A stretch of DNA of 13,020 nucleotides. Source: Ophioceras dolichostomum. Lineage: Eukaryota > Ascomycota > Sordariomycetes > Magnaporthales > Ophioceraceae. This document shows, piece after piece, positions 1-8,732 of the stretch; position 1 is the stretch's first letter, and each line of letters opens with the position of its first letter. Under the pieces are notes generated by a model. The model had not been told where the DNA came from and did not search any database. It worked only from the letters and a program-made list of their open reading frames with translations. Where the stretch lies: the NCBI GenBank assembly GCA_003049485.1, contig PYST01000503.1:1-13020 (forward strand), read 5' to 3'. The position numbers were made by a program, and so were the translations under genes.

Positions 1-60
1 GTCTTATGCCCCTCGGGAGGCAGGGATCTCGGGCAGATTCCGACTTCAGACGTTAAATAC

Positions 61-87
61 ATCATCATCATCATCATCATCATCATC
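61..87. repeat. (ATC)9 microsatellite
   Basis: Nine perfect ATC units lie in a row, directly upstream of the transporter remnant. This is a simple trinucleotide repeat and no coding role is visible. Confidence 0.95.
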
Positions 88-158
88 ACTCATATCCCTA
101 CAATCCGTTTTATTTCCCACTGACGAATCTCGCCCAACTAACCGAGCTTTAACAGACC

Positions 159-726
159 TCTGCAGCGCCGCCGGTATATTGGGAGTAGTATGTGCCTGCA
201 TCGCAGCCGTGAAGAGCTACGAAAGGCCTCCTCGTCGCGCGCGTGGCCCTCGGCATCGCAGAAGCCGCCTTCTTCCCGAGCGTCATCTACCTGCTGTCTC
301 GGCATGGTACACGAAGAACAAACTCGGCAAGCGTCCCGCGGCGCTCCACATATTCCAGGCGCCGGGCTCGGCCTTCGGCGGTTTCATCGCTGCGGCCTGC
401 CTGACCCTGGACGGACGGGGCCGGTGCCGCATCGCGGCCGGCGCTGGCTCTCCGTCATTGAAGGGTGCACGACAGTGGGGTGCGGCCTCGTCTTCTCTCT
501 CATCACGCCCGAGTCCCCCGCACAACGCCCGCCTACTCAACTCTGTGGAGCGCGACTACGTCGTCTAGCACTCGCGCACAAAATCCCGAAGGCGAACGCA
601 TCAGCCGATCTTGGCGTTCCACTGAACGGACACCACCCATACCGGAAACATGGTTCAAGCAGAAAAGGCCAAGCCCGAACCTTTCTCCTTCTCAACTCGA
701 CCGTAGCGCAGGAAGCCGCGTGTGAC
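159..726 (+). pseudogene. Degenerate MFS transporter, allantoate permease (Dal5/ACS) type
   Basis: The translation holds blocks typical of fungal anion:cation symporter-family MFS permeases, but in alternating frames. Block 1 (about 159-220) reads ILGVVCACIAAVKSY. Block 2 (about 225-300, another frame) reads LLVARVALGIAEAAFFPSVI and then YLLS, the usual TM4 signature. Block 3 (299-420) reads SAWYTKNKLGKR and then GSAFGGFIAAACLTLDGRG. Block 4 (about 436-513) reads RWLSVIEGCTTVGCGLVFSL. Block 5 reads NARLLNSVERDYVV and meets a stop at 566-568. That makes four frame switches in about 390 bases, and none sits at a convincing intron. Only the middle of a roughly 500-residue transporter is seen; no matching sequence could be read upstream of about 130 or after about 570. 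It is inferred to be a dead copy damaged by small indels. Intact relatives import small organic acids or ureides at the plasma membrane. Confidence 0.75.
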
Positions 727-1402
727 TTTGCTCTGAATGGCCAGCGAGCAAGCCTCGTGGGGCACCATGTGCGATAAAAGGTGCCCTCCTTCAGCTCAGC
801 TCCAGCCGTAAAATGCAGCCAGCTCTCAGGCAGCAGCGCCACCAGCTGGGATGGTTAGGCATTTCAGCAGAGCCAGAGGGCAGTCCGGCATGAATCGTGT
901 GTCTGAGGCGAAGCCTCTAGGTGGATATGCGACCTCTGTCAAATCTTTCAGCTCTGGCGCCTTCAGCAGCACCCACGCTCGCGCAGGCAGTTTCGCCTTT
1001 GGTTACGCGTCCCAATCGCAGACTCCAGGGAGGCATAGGGTCTTTCTTTCTTCCATCACCGCGAGGGCCTTCGACTTCCGGCGCGCAACTTTTACTTCCA
1101 AGCCAAATATGACGGATTCATTAGGGCTCCCAGCCGATTTCCCACCACACAGTACTGGAATCGATTGACCAACATCGCGCATCCCAATCCTCCACCTCAC
1201 GGCTTTGATCTGCTGTGACGGTCATTTTCCGGTCGACGAGGCCACATATGCCCATCCTTGCACCGAAAGACGCGGCGGACGGGGAATAACGATGCGTTGG
1301 GTACGAACCTCCGCTTACGAGGGGACGAGAGGACCACGAGGGGAAAGCCACCAAGACTGTCTCAACCAGACCGACTCGCCAAACCCTGTCCCTGCATCAG
1401 CG
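727..1402. other. Spacer upstream of the DUF3176 gene
   Basis: Short frames occur on both strands, but no recognisable domain or conserved block was found. The stretch probably holds the decayed 3' end of the transporter and the promoter and 5' leader of the DUF3176 gene. An in-frame extension of that gene back to 1205 lies here. Confidence 0.4.
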
Positions 1403-3643
1403 ATGTCATCAGTGGAGCCGCAGAAGTCGTGGGCTCCGTCGCCGCCGCCGCTGCGGCCATACCGCCGCCTCCACCGATATCGCTATCTTCGCTTCTGGCT
1501 CTGGGAGTTGCTGGCAGTTGTTCTCTCGCTGGGGCTTGTCGCCGCGATGACAGCCATCCTCATCCATTTTGACGGCCAGCGCCTGCCCGAATGGCCCTAC
1601 AGCATCAGCCTCAACACGATCGTCGCGCTCCTTTCGACTGTGCTCCGCGGAGCCGTCGTCATGGTCGCCGTCGAGGCGCTGGGCCAGGCGCGATGGCTGT
1701 GGATCGCCGAGCCGAGGCAACTGTACGACATACATCGCTTCGATCACGCAGGTCGCAGCATGTTTGGGTCTTTGGCCCTGGTGGGCAAAGTACTAGTAGT
1801 AGCCAAGGTGGCGCTGATGACGGGCCCCCCCGCCGGTCTTCTAGCCTTGATGGCTACGCTGATCGGGATTCTCAGCCCGGCGATCGGGCCGTTCGCGCAG
1901 CAGGCAATCACGACGACCGCGTGTCGGCAGCTCGTGGCGAACGGAACGGTAACACTACCCGTGGCCAGATACGTCCCGTGGCCGAACGGCGAGCCTCGGG
2001 ATGCAAAGAGCTATTTGAAAGAACGGGAATTGCCACGAGACAGGTACCTCCCCATGATGGACGCCATGATCCACGCGCTGGTCGACTCCGGCGGCAATTC
2101 GGTACCGATATCGCCAGTTTGCTCGACTGGTAACTGCAGCTTCCCCGACTACGGCACCGGAGTCACTCATTCGTCCTTTGGTGTGTGCAGCACCTGTATC
2201 GACACGTCCGATTTGATCCAGGTAAACGTGGTTAGGCCTGACTTCCTTCCGGCTTTCAACCTGAGCATCCCTGGATATCGACAAGATGGGCACTGGATTA
2301 CCTCTGAGTATATTGGGATGGCCGCCCCGGTTCCGTTGAGGATTACACAAGAATTGGTCCAACGTGTCAACTTGGGCACATGGGCGGCCGAAGTCGGCGA
2401 ACTTAAGAATCTGAACCTAATGGGGCTGTACGTAAACATCCTCTCCCTTTCCGACTCGCCCTGCAGGCCGCCTGACCCAAGCCAGCCGGGCCAAACCTGC
2501 CCACTCAACATCACCATGAAAACCCCATACTCGACGAAGGCTACCGACGCTGTCGCAGTTTCGTGTGGATTCTACCCATGTCTCAGGAACCTAAAAGCAT
2601 CCATGCAGTCCGGCGTTTTGGTCGAACGTCTGGTTTCCACAGTGCCCGCCATGTCACTTCTACGAGATGCGGGGGGCGAGGATTCCCACATCGGGGTGCT
2701 GGGGGAGCCCTGCTTTCTTTCAGACGGGACGGTATACACATACGACAACATCAGCACCGTGCCACTGATACCGGGTCGAGAGTTCTATAACATCACATAT
2801 AAACCCCGAAACACCGATAGCCCATACCAGTCCGTTAACGCTCCCTCCGAGTGTGTGCATCGCATGAGGATGAGTTATTGGCACAGTTGGATTTCTGCCG
2901 GCACATCACTGTTCCACGACCCAACTGATGACTGGTGGTATCGTGGGATCGGGTGCACTGGCGCCGGGGTAGATAGAATGGCCTTGGGTGTGGCATGGGG
3001 ACATAACTCGTTTGTGGACTGCGGCCAGCAGTGGTGGCTCGGATCTCTGTATAACCAGCGCAACGCCAGCCTCGCGACGATTTGGGATGCGATGGAACGT
3101 ATCGCAATAGGTGCCTCGAATCATTTCCGCGTCATCGGCAAATGGCCAGACGTGCCATGGACCGAGGAGGTCGTCTCGAATAACATCACGGGGCTGGCAT
3201 GGGAGACGGCCGTGTGCCTATCTCTCAACTGGCGCTGGCTACTCTACCCTTACTCTCTAGTCGCTCTGACGGGGGTTCTCCTGGTGGGAGTCGTGGTGAC
3301 GAGCTGCATCGGACCGACTACCCCGGCACAGCCCGTGTGGAAAGCAAGCATCCTCCCTCTGATCCTCTATGGGCTTCGTAGCCCCGGTGGTGAGCGCAGT
3401 GACGAGCCCCCAGGAGGATGTCGAGGGGCGGACGTGACAACGGATGGGCATGTGCAAGGAGGGGTGATGGATCTCACTGGCGTCAATGAGGCGGCTCGGG
3501 CCACAACTGTGAGATTTCAAAGAGTAGGGAACGAGCCCGGGCTTGTCACGGTCTCCAGGATGAGCTCTGCAAGGGTCACTAGAGCACATGTAACAGGCCC
3601 AGACGCGGCCTTGCTAGATAAAAACATGCGCAACCGGCGCTGA
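1403..3643 (+). CDS. DUF3176 family membrane protein
   Basis: A 746-residue protein in one uninterrupted frame. The DUF3176 core is clear: residues 32-56 form TM1, followed by LPEWPYSISLNTIVALLSTV (61-80) and TM2 (about 71-93), then RWLWI, and a third hydrophobic segment (about 143-165) ending in GPFAQQAI. Next comes a region of about 440 residues with eight N-glycosylation sequons and the paired-Cys motif CSTGNCSFPDYGTGV...CSTC, both typical of this family and implying an extracellular location. A C-terminal helix (about 610-636) precedes the family motif WKASILPLILYGL and a polar cytosolic tail. The start was placed at 1403 because sequence before it (an open frame back to 1205) is unlike the family; an upstream ATG at 1292 is possible. 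The function of DUF3176 proteins is unknown. They are common and variable in Pezizomycotina. The gene stands alone, between a dead transporter and a gene-poor stretch. Confidence 0.9.
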   Translation: MSSVEPQKSWAPSPPPLRPYRRLHRYRYLRFWLWELLAVVLSLGLVAAMTAILIHFDGQRLPEWPYSISLNTIVALLSTVLRGAVVMVAVEALGQARWLWIAEPRQLYDIHRFDHAGRSMFGSLALVGKVLVVAKVALMTGPPAGLLALMATLIGILSPAIGPFAQQAITTTACRQLVANGTVTLPVARYVPWPNGEPRDAKSYLKERELPRDRYLPMMDAMIHALVDSGGNSVPISPVCSTGNCSFPDYGTGVTHSSFGVCSTCIDTSDLIQVNVVRPDFLPAFNLSIPGYRQDGHWITSEYIGMAAPVPLRITQELVQRVNLGTWAAEVGELKNLNLMGLYVNILSLSDSPCRPPDPSQPGQTCPLNITMKTPYSTKATDAVAVSCGFYPCLRNLKASMQSGVLVERLVSTVPAMSLLRDAGGEDSHIGVLGEPCFLSDGTVYTYDNISTVPLIPGREFYNITYKPRNTDSPYQSVNAPSECVHRMRMSYWHSWISAGTSLFHDPTDDWWYRGIGCTGAGVDRMALGVAWGHNSFVDCGQQWWLGSLYNQRNASLATIWDAMERIAIGASNHFRVIGKWPDVPWTEEVVSNNITGLAWETAVCLSLNWRWLLYPYSLVALTGVLLVGVVVTSCIGPTTPAQPVWKASILPLILYGLRSPGGERSDEPPGGCRGADVTTDGHVQGGVMDLTGVNEAARATTVRFQRVGNEPGLVTVSRMSSARVTRAHVTGPDAALLDKNMRNRR

Positions 3644-5417
3644 TCGTAACTGTTAGAAAATGAGTTCCTGCATACCTTTGGTTAGACAACCGCTATGGTC
3701 ATACGTTACTTCCGTTGTACAAAGCTTGACCCTCGTAGGAAATCGCTCCCAAAAAATCACACAGGCATATATTTGTACATATACACGCAGGTGAATATAC
3801 AGCGAGCGGAACCTAGTACGCACGCACGAAGCGTGGTACGCGCACCACTTAACGCCAACCATGATGCCTGACGCTGCTGACTAGCACTGTAGTAGGTAAA
3901 GGGTATAGAGATATTTAACTGAACCGGAATCCGGAAACAGAGCTTAGTATTTCTGGGGGGATTACACGAAGTCTCTTAGAGATCCTAAGGCAAAGACAGA
4001 CTAGACCAGCGACATGTATCGAACATTCTGCGATTCTCGCAGAAAGCGTCTAGAGGCACTTACTTCCTCGAGCCGAAGTTGTTGCCGAGCTTGATGTTGA
4101 GGTAGTTGTGCACTCACTTGGTCGCGATCTCGATGTCGACGTGATTCTCGAGCAACTCAATCGTCGGGCGGAGCGAGCACGGGCGCCGCCGCTCTGACCT
4201 TCTGATCCGACGGGGTCAGAAATGCTGGTGCGGCCGGCAGAGAAACGCACTGTGTTTAGCGAAGCAGATGGTCGGGTCTTTGCTCATGTCAGAGTTTCAA
4301 CACCGTCGTCACCGCTTCGGCGCCTGGTCCGATATCCTGCCAAAGTCTTCGACTGCTGCCTAGTACGGCTGAACGACCGTGTGTCTCGTGCTTGCGACGG
4401 AACTTAAGGAAGCGTGTCGGAGGCAATGACACGGCAGCCTCGTGAGGAGGCTGTTCCGGAATTTTGCAATGGAAGAAGTGTGTACCACCCAAGGACGCAT
4501 TGGAGGCGGAGTCGCCGCCGGAGGTAATCTAGCAGGTGTCAGCTGAAATAGAAAGTAGATGGAGCTTGTCTACGAAACTGGGTTCTCGGTAGTGTTACCA
4601 GTACCCAGCCCACAACGAGGAAGAATACTGGTAGTGTTCGTCCAAGGTTGCGATGGCTAGCATTAGTGTTGAACCACTGGGTGCACCTCTCTGCACCCAT
4701 GAGGAACTAGTTGCCTCAGTCATCAAGGCATCCACCTCAACAGACCTCAGATCACGTGGACCGTCAGGAGTCGCCTACAAAAGCACTCCCTCCGGCCCAC
4801 GCGTAGACTAGCTTTTTCCCTTCCTCGTACATCATCAGAATCAACAGATTGGTTTACCACACGCGTGTCTTTTCCAATTGGAACCCTGGCCTTCCAACAA
4901 TTAGTAAATTTACCAAGTTACTGCAGAGTATCAGTTGCTGGGAGAGCACAACGTTTCGTAGTTCTATCTATGACTCCGACATCATCTTGTTGTTTTCCTC
5001 ACATTGAGCGAGAGAGATTCTGTTGCCTCAAAAGGGTGTGATAAAACGCCCTATTAAATGCATGTTATAGTCACATTTGTGCCGCAAGTCTCATCACACT
5101 CTAAAGTCCTCGGCAGCTTCAAATTGTCGAAGGGACAGAGTATACTAGAAGTACTAGCAGAGTTAATCGTGGAACTTGAGCTACAGCATCCAGATGCAAG
5201 CGAATTTCCATGGTCAAAGACCCTTGATTTGTAAGGCTGTGAGGGAGTGAATGCAATGAACAGGAAGCGCCAAGAAGTGCCGTCTCCACTTCCGTCTGCT
5301 AAGGCGCGTTGCTATCGTCAACAGCGAGCGTTGAATTTTCTTTTTTTTTTGTTTACAACCCGACCACCAACCATTTCGATCGAGGTCACCAAATGTCAAT
5401 CCAGCACATCCGTCACC
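3644..5417. other. Gene-poor intergenic region
   Basis: About 1.8 kb with no frame longer than about 70 codons before 5214 that resembles a protein family. A weak coding-like island lies on the minus strand at 4060-4170 and is reported as a finding. The last 80 bases contain a T-rich tract (5337-5350) followed by an A/C-rich leader, fitting the promoter and 5' UTR of the gene starting at 5418. Confidence 0.5.
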
Positions 5418-5796
5418 ATGGCCGTCGCCAACAACGACCGAATAGACATCGGCTTGCTCAAGCAGCAGCTGTTGAAAACACATCTGACCATCCTCGACCC
5501 GTACGGACTTTCCTCTCAGTTCCGAATCACTCTCGCCGAGGAGATCGACCTGGCTGCAAAAGAGCCTGAGGCTGCCATATATTTCGAGCCGCTGAAGTGC
5601 GACGAGGCCACCTTGAGGGAGAATCTCCTCAGGGCAACGGAAACCAGCCCCGATAACCTCCGCCTCGGCCAGCTTAGCTGCGAAAGGAGCATCATAACAT
5701 GGGATGTGTTTATGACCTGTGCCAAATGTTGGAAGGCCTGTCTTACACCATCGATAACTTCTGGCTCGGCTTCCCCGAGCCAGGATGGTGCAGACG

Positions 5797-5852
5797 GTAA
5801 GTACCACGATTCCCCTACGCCTGTGTGATGAAAATTAGTATATATTCCTCAG
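5797..5852 (+). other. Probable intron, 56 nt
   Basis: The donor is GTAAGT and the acceptor CTCAG. Removing it joins two open coding-like frames in phase (PEPGWCRR into DTGVRPDPSK). The length is typical for a filamentous fungus. No strong branch site is visible. Confidence 0.5.
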
Positions 5853-6317
5853 CGATACTGGTGTCAGACCAGACCCAAGCAAAGGACGGACTACATATCT
5901 ATTGCATTGGAGGAACCACGCTAATGTCGTCCTCGCCAATATAATAGGCCGTATGGCACCAGCATTCAATTCGCCACCGATGAGGGGAGCATGGGAGTAA
6001 CGAAATGAAAACCTCTTGGCGCCGGACCGGAGACAGATGCGGACCTTCCGCAGTGGGCCATGTCCCATCGAGGCTGGCGTTTCGGGAAACCCCACAAGTT
6101 CTGCTGGCTCATGGACACTGTTGTGCCGAGCGGTGATGGACGCGGTCAAATTCTTCGGAGCGAGCTCGTCGCCGCCCTAGAGCTTATCGAGGACACTGCT
6201 CAATGCGAAGTAAACCCTACAAGCTCTGAAGGCCCCGGCTTTATCAGCTACACGAAGTTCCCGGTAAAGCTCCCTAACCCCCTATCCATCATCGACGACA
6301 AGGCTGAAGGCGCGACA

Positions 6318-6384
6318 GTACCACTTGCCGTTCTTCTTTTTGCTAACATAGAACTATTTATCGTGGTGGTTTCCTACCGTTTAG
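6318..6384 (+). other. Probable intron, 67 nt, with GCTAAC branch site
   Basis: The donor is GTACCA, the branch site GCTAAC lies at 6342-6347, and the acceptor is TTTAG. Splicing is phase 0 and links the AEGAT block to the VLLLTTTHGKARVTQ block, which lies in another frame. Confidence 0.6.
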
Positions 6385-6606
6385 GTCCTCCTTCTGACGA
6401 CGACCCATGGCAAGGCTCGCGTCACCCAGGTCTGCTACGACAAAGCCCAGAACACCATCCAGCTCCGCCAGTCACGCCTCCTGGACATGAGCCACCCGAA
6501 CCAATCGGACGTTTTCACCGTGCTGCGTTGGGCGGCCTCCGATCCCGTCGACACCGTTCCCGACCGTCCCCCTATCAACAGCGATCAAACTCTTCCAGAC
6601 CTCCCT

Positions 6607-6900
6607 CAAGGCCAACTTCCCAGCATGCCGAAGAGATCCTTCACACCCTCGCTCGGCCGAAGAAATCGAGGACAACCGCCACAACCCATCCATTCCTGCC
6701 AATCCCCCCTGCCCTCCTATCAGCAGTGATTACCCACCCCTTATTACATCTTCTCCCCAAGGCCAGCTTCCCAGCTCGCAGAGACATCCCTCAAAATCCC
6801 GCTTCGGCCGAAAGAGTCCACAGCAACCGTCGCAAACTCAACCTTCACACTCCCCTTTCGACCGAAAGAGTCGACAGCAGCCGCCACAAACCCATCCACC
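6607..6900 (+). repeat. Diverged direct repeats, 151-bp and 54-bp spacing
   Basis: The segment starting CAAGGCCAACTTCCCAGC at 6607 recurs at 6758 as CAAGGCCAGCTTCCCAGC. Downstream, CGGCCGAAGAAATCGAGG at 6654 matches CGGCCGAAAGAGTCCACAG at 6805, with the same 151-base offset, so about 85 bp are duplicated at roughly 70% identity by eye. A third partial copy (CGACCGAAAGAGTCGACAG) starts at 6859, 54 bases (18 codons) after the second. Confidence 0.7.
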
Positions 6901-6958
6901 CCCGTCAGCCCCGCCACCCCGTCCAAGCAGCATTGAAAAAAGTATCAACACAACCTCG

Positions 6959-7403
6959 TTACCGCAACTTAACACACCGATAAATCATCTCCGTCCCCTG
7001 CGCAACCTTCCTGCTCCCCCACCACTCCATCTTCCTGCCCGTCTCGAGCCCCCAGATCCCATCCACGTCCGCGTCGATCTTCCCCTGCGCGGCCCTCACG
7101 GCCGCTTTCGTCTTCGAGCCGTAGTCGCCGTCGACGTCGAGCTTGGCGTCGTGGCACTGGTTGAGGCTCGTCTGCAGCGAGCAGACGCCGGTGCCGTCGG
7201 CGCCGTTGTTTATGATGCAAGTCCCTCCTGAGGACGGCGAAGGGTAGCGGATGGCGTATACGCCGGCGCTGCCGGTGTTGCGGACCGTGTTGTAGTAGCC
7301 AAGCCGACTTGTCGGAGGCGGAGGTCTGCGGCGAAGGAAGGAAAGGAGGGGAGAGGACGCACGCGGCCACTACTGTGAGGTGGGTGGTGAGGTTGAGATG
7401 CAT
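6959..7403 (-). CDS. Small secreted protein with peptidoglycan-binding-like domain, frame interrupted
   Basis: From the ATG at 7403 the frame reads MHLNLTTHLTVVAACVL, a plausible signal peptide, and continues to ASDKSAW. The domain lies in the next frame, from about 7300 to the stop at 6961-6959: GYYNTVRNTGSAGVYAIRYP, then CSLQTSLNQCHDAKLDVDGD, YGSKTKAAVRAAQ, VDGIWGLETG and a C-terminal YRCVKLR. The LQ..L, VDGDYG..T..AV and VDGIWG.ET motifs are those of the PG_binding_1 fold, found in short secreted fungal proteins. The two parts join either by an intron (GTGCGT donor near 7362; pyrimidine-rich CGCAG acceptor giving 37 nt, or an AAG acceptor giving 55 nt, both in phase) or by a one-base frameshift near 7300. 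The 37-nt intron is unusually short, so a frameshift stays possible. The gene probably acts outside the cell on glycans; the ligand is unknown. Its 3' end abuts or overlaps the broken gene on the other strand. Confidence 0.6.
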
Positions 7404-7966
7404 TGCGGTGGTTTAGACAGATAGTAGTAATTACTAGTACTGTGCCTACCTTTTTTGTTTCTCACGTATCTGAGCAGCAGCGCCTTTTCTGTCAAGTCTG
7501 AGGCATAGTAGGTAACTACTAGTACTAGGGAGTATGTGAGGTACGCAAACATCGCAGCCAGAACGTCACTCATCCAATCCACCAGGGGGTATTGGTTTGG
7601 ACTCCGAGGTTTTATATCCCAAGTTTCGCATCCCAAAATATCCCAGTGACTTGTCGAACACGCAAGGACTCTACATAGGACAGTGGAGTCATAAAGGTCG
7701 GTGTGGTGCCGCCCCAACAGCCAGTATCCTCCCCACTGGTCGTGTGACATTTAGTTTCAGTCATCATTCCCGTATCGTACTACTATGTGAATGGTGTTGC
7801 TTGTTTCGCCTTGCAAAAGGACAAAGTTATCATAGATACCGATGTACCTAGGTATGTTAGGTGCTTATCCACCCTCGCCTCGTCCTCCTTCTGTATAGTA
7901 CCTACCAGGTATCTAGGTAGATAGGTACCTCGTCTGCAAGGCGAGCAGAGACACACCCTCTGACTC
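7404..7966. other. Spacer between the PGBD-like gene and X325 gene A
   Basis: No convincing gene was found. Open frames of 84 to 126 codons on both strands lack recognisable motifs. This should contain the promoter of the minus-strand PGBD-like gene and the 3' UTR of gene A. A TACCTAGGTA palindrome lies at 7845-7854, with related AGGTA/TACCT tracts at 7899-7929. Confidence 0.5.
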
Positions 7967-8732
7967 TTACCAATGTGCAGATACACCTGTCGAGTTCGTG
8001 CAGGTCGACGGAGGCGTGGCCGCTCCTCCCGACACGAAGTGGATGGCCGCACACTGGATAGGTAGTGGATAGTAGGCACGTTAGCACTATTCATAGTGGG
8101 AAGCGGAACAGAGAGAAGCACGACTGATAAGGGGCAAAAACATGCTGATTGACTGATTGAGTTTGAGTTTTCTGACCACTTCTGCTAGCCAACGAGGTAA
8201 CTAGTAGTACCCTCCTACCTATCCACTACCTACCTAGGTACATAGGTACGAGGCACTACCACCTGGAGAGGAAGGTAGGTACGTACCACTTAGGTACGAC
8301 ACTCACCTGATAGAGCATCCCATGGCTGGTGTTCTGGGACACCTGGAGGACGGCGTCCAGGCCGACCCAGGGTGCGTAGCCCGGGATGTCCCTCGTGCAG
8401 AAGTTGCCGACGCCGGTCTGGTACTGGACGGGCGTCAGGCTGACCCAGCTCGTGGGGTTGCTGATCAGGGCGGCCTTGTACTGCCACGTGACGGACGTGT
8501 GCGTGGTGATGACCTTGACCGACTGCCCGCCCAGGGGCCAGGACTGGATCCCCTGGGACTGGTCCGTTGCGCTGAAGCTGCCGCAGGGCGCGACGCCCTC
8601 CTGGGCGTCGTTGTAGCCGATGCTCTTGGGAAACTGGAGGACGAAGTGGCCGCTGGCCACCTGGCCGCCGCCCAAAGACAGGAGGAGGAGGCGGGCGGCG
8701 GGGGCGAGGAAGGCGGTGGTGGGCAGCTTCAT
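7967..8732 (-). CDS. X325/BIM1-like copper-binding secreted protein A (two exons)
   Basis: Exons are 8732-8307 and 8053-7967; the protein has 170 residues. Residues 1-28 are a signal peptide (hydrophobic LLLLSLGGGQVASG) ending just before His29, so the mature chain starts HFVLQFPKSIGYNDAQEG. A second His in VITTH is mature residue 50. N-terminal His plus this His is the copper site of the LPMO-like X325 family, whose Cryptococcus member BIM1 works in copper uptake. Four Cys (PCGS, NFC, QCAA, STC) suggest two disulfides. Exon 1 ends GMLYQ at a GTGAGT donor; exon 2 reads CAAIHFVSGGAATPPSTCTN, then STGVSAHW and a stop. A GCTAAC branch site at 8085-8080 supports the splice. There is no GPI tail. 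The TGG-TAA end sits inside a GTAAGA donor-like sequence, but splicing it to the nearest CAG would also give an immediate stop. The start has an ACAACAATG context. The copper assignment is by family; binding is inferred. Confidence 0.85.
8054..8306 (-). other. Intron of gene A, 253 nt, repeat-rich
   Basis: The donor is GTGAGT, the acceptor TCCAG and the branch site GCTAAC at 8085-8080. The length is large for a fungal intron. Its donor-proximal part (8215-8298) is packed with TACCTAGGTA, AGGTAGGT and GTACGTAC tracts like those in the surrounding spacers. Confidence 0.85.

Larger units (their letters stand above)
5418..6955 (+). pseudogene. Broken gene for an uncharacterised fungal protein
   Basis: The start ATG has a good context (CACCATGG). 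Exon 1 begins MAVANNDRIDIGLLKQQLLK and runs to about 5720. There the coding signal jumps frame at gccaaatg and continues as MLEGLSYTIDNFWLGFPEPG, reaching a GTAAGT donor at 5797. An intron 5797-5852 leads to RTTYLLHWRNHANVVLANII. A further block (about 6037-6317) reads DLPQWAMSHRGWRFGKPHKF. An intron 6318-6384 with a GCTAAC branch site (6342-6347) leads to VLLLTTTHGKARVTQVCYDK and then FTVLRWAASDP, a motif set I associate with a family of Sordariomycete hypothetical proteins. Near 6560 the frame changes again (AIKLFQTSLKANFPACRR). Blocks 2 and 3 could be joined in phase by an intron 5951-6036. The two other jumps have no usable splice sites, so this is either a pseudogene or contains sequencing indels. 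No function is known. The 3' limit is uncertain; the pre-jump frame stops at 6727-6729. Confidence 0.55.

Noticed and set aside
159..726. Repeat-induced point mutation as the cause of transporter decay
   Set aside because: The region stays GC-rich and the lesions are frame changes rather than C-to-T stop codons, so RIP is not supported.
4279..4286. TTTGCTCA, matching the yeast Mac1 copper-response element
   Set aside because: It lies in gene-poor DNA more than 3 kb from the nearest X325 gene, as a single copy. Eight-base matches arise by chance in 13 kb.
5247..5417. Upstream in-frame ATG extending the broken gene by 57 residues
   Set aside because: The extension crosses a T-rich tract and is low in protein-like character. 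The ATG at 5418 has a strong CACCATGG context and starts a well-formed N-terminus.
7370..7750. 126-codon open frame on the minus strand upstream of the PGBD-like gene
   Set aside because: It overlaps the PGBD-like start, carries no recognisable motif and has low-complexity Tyr/Ser runs; it is treated as chance.
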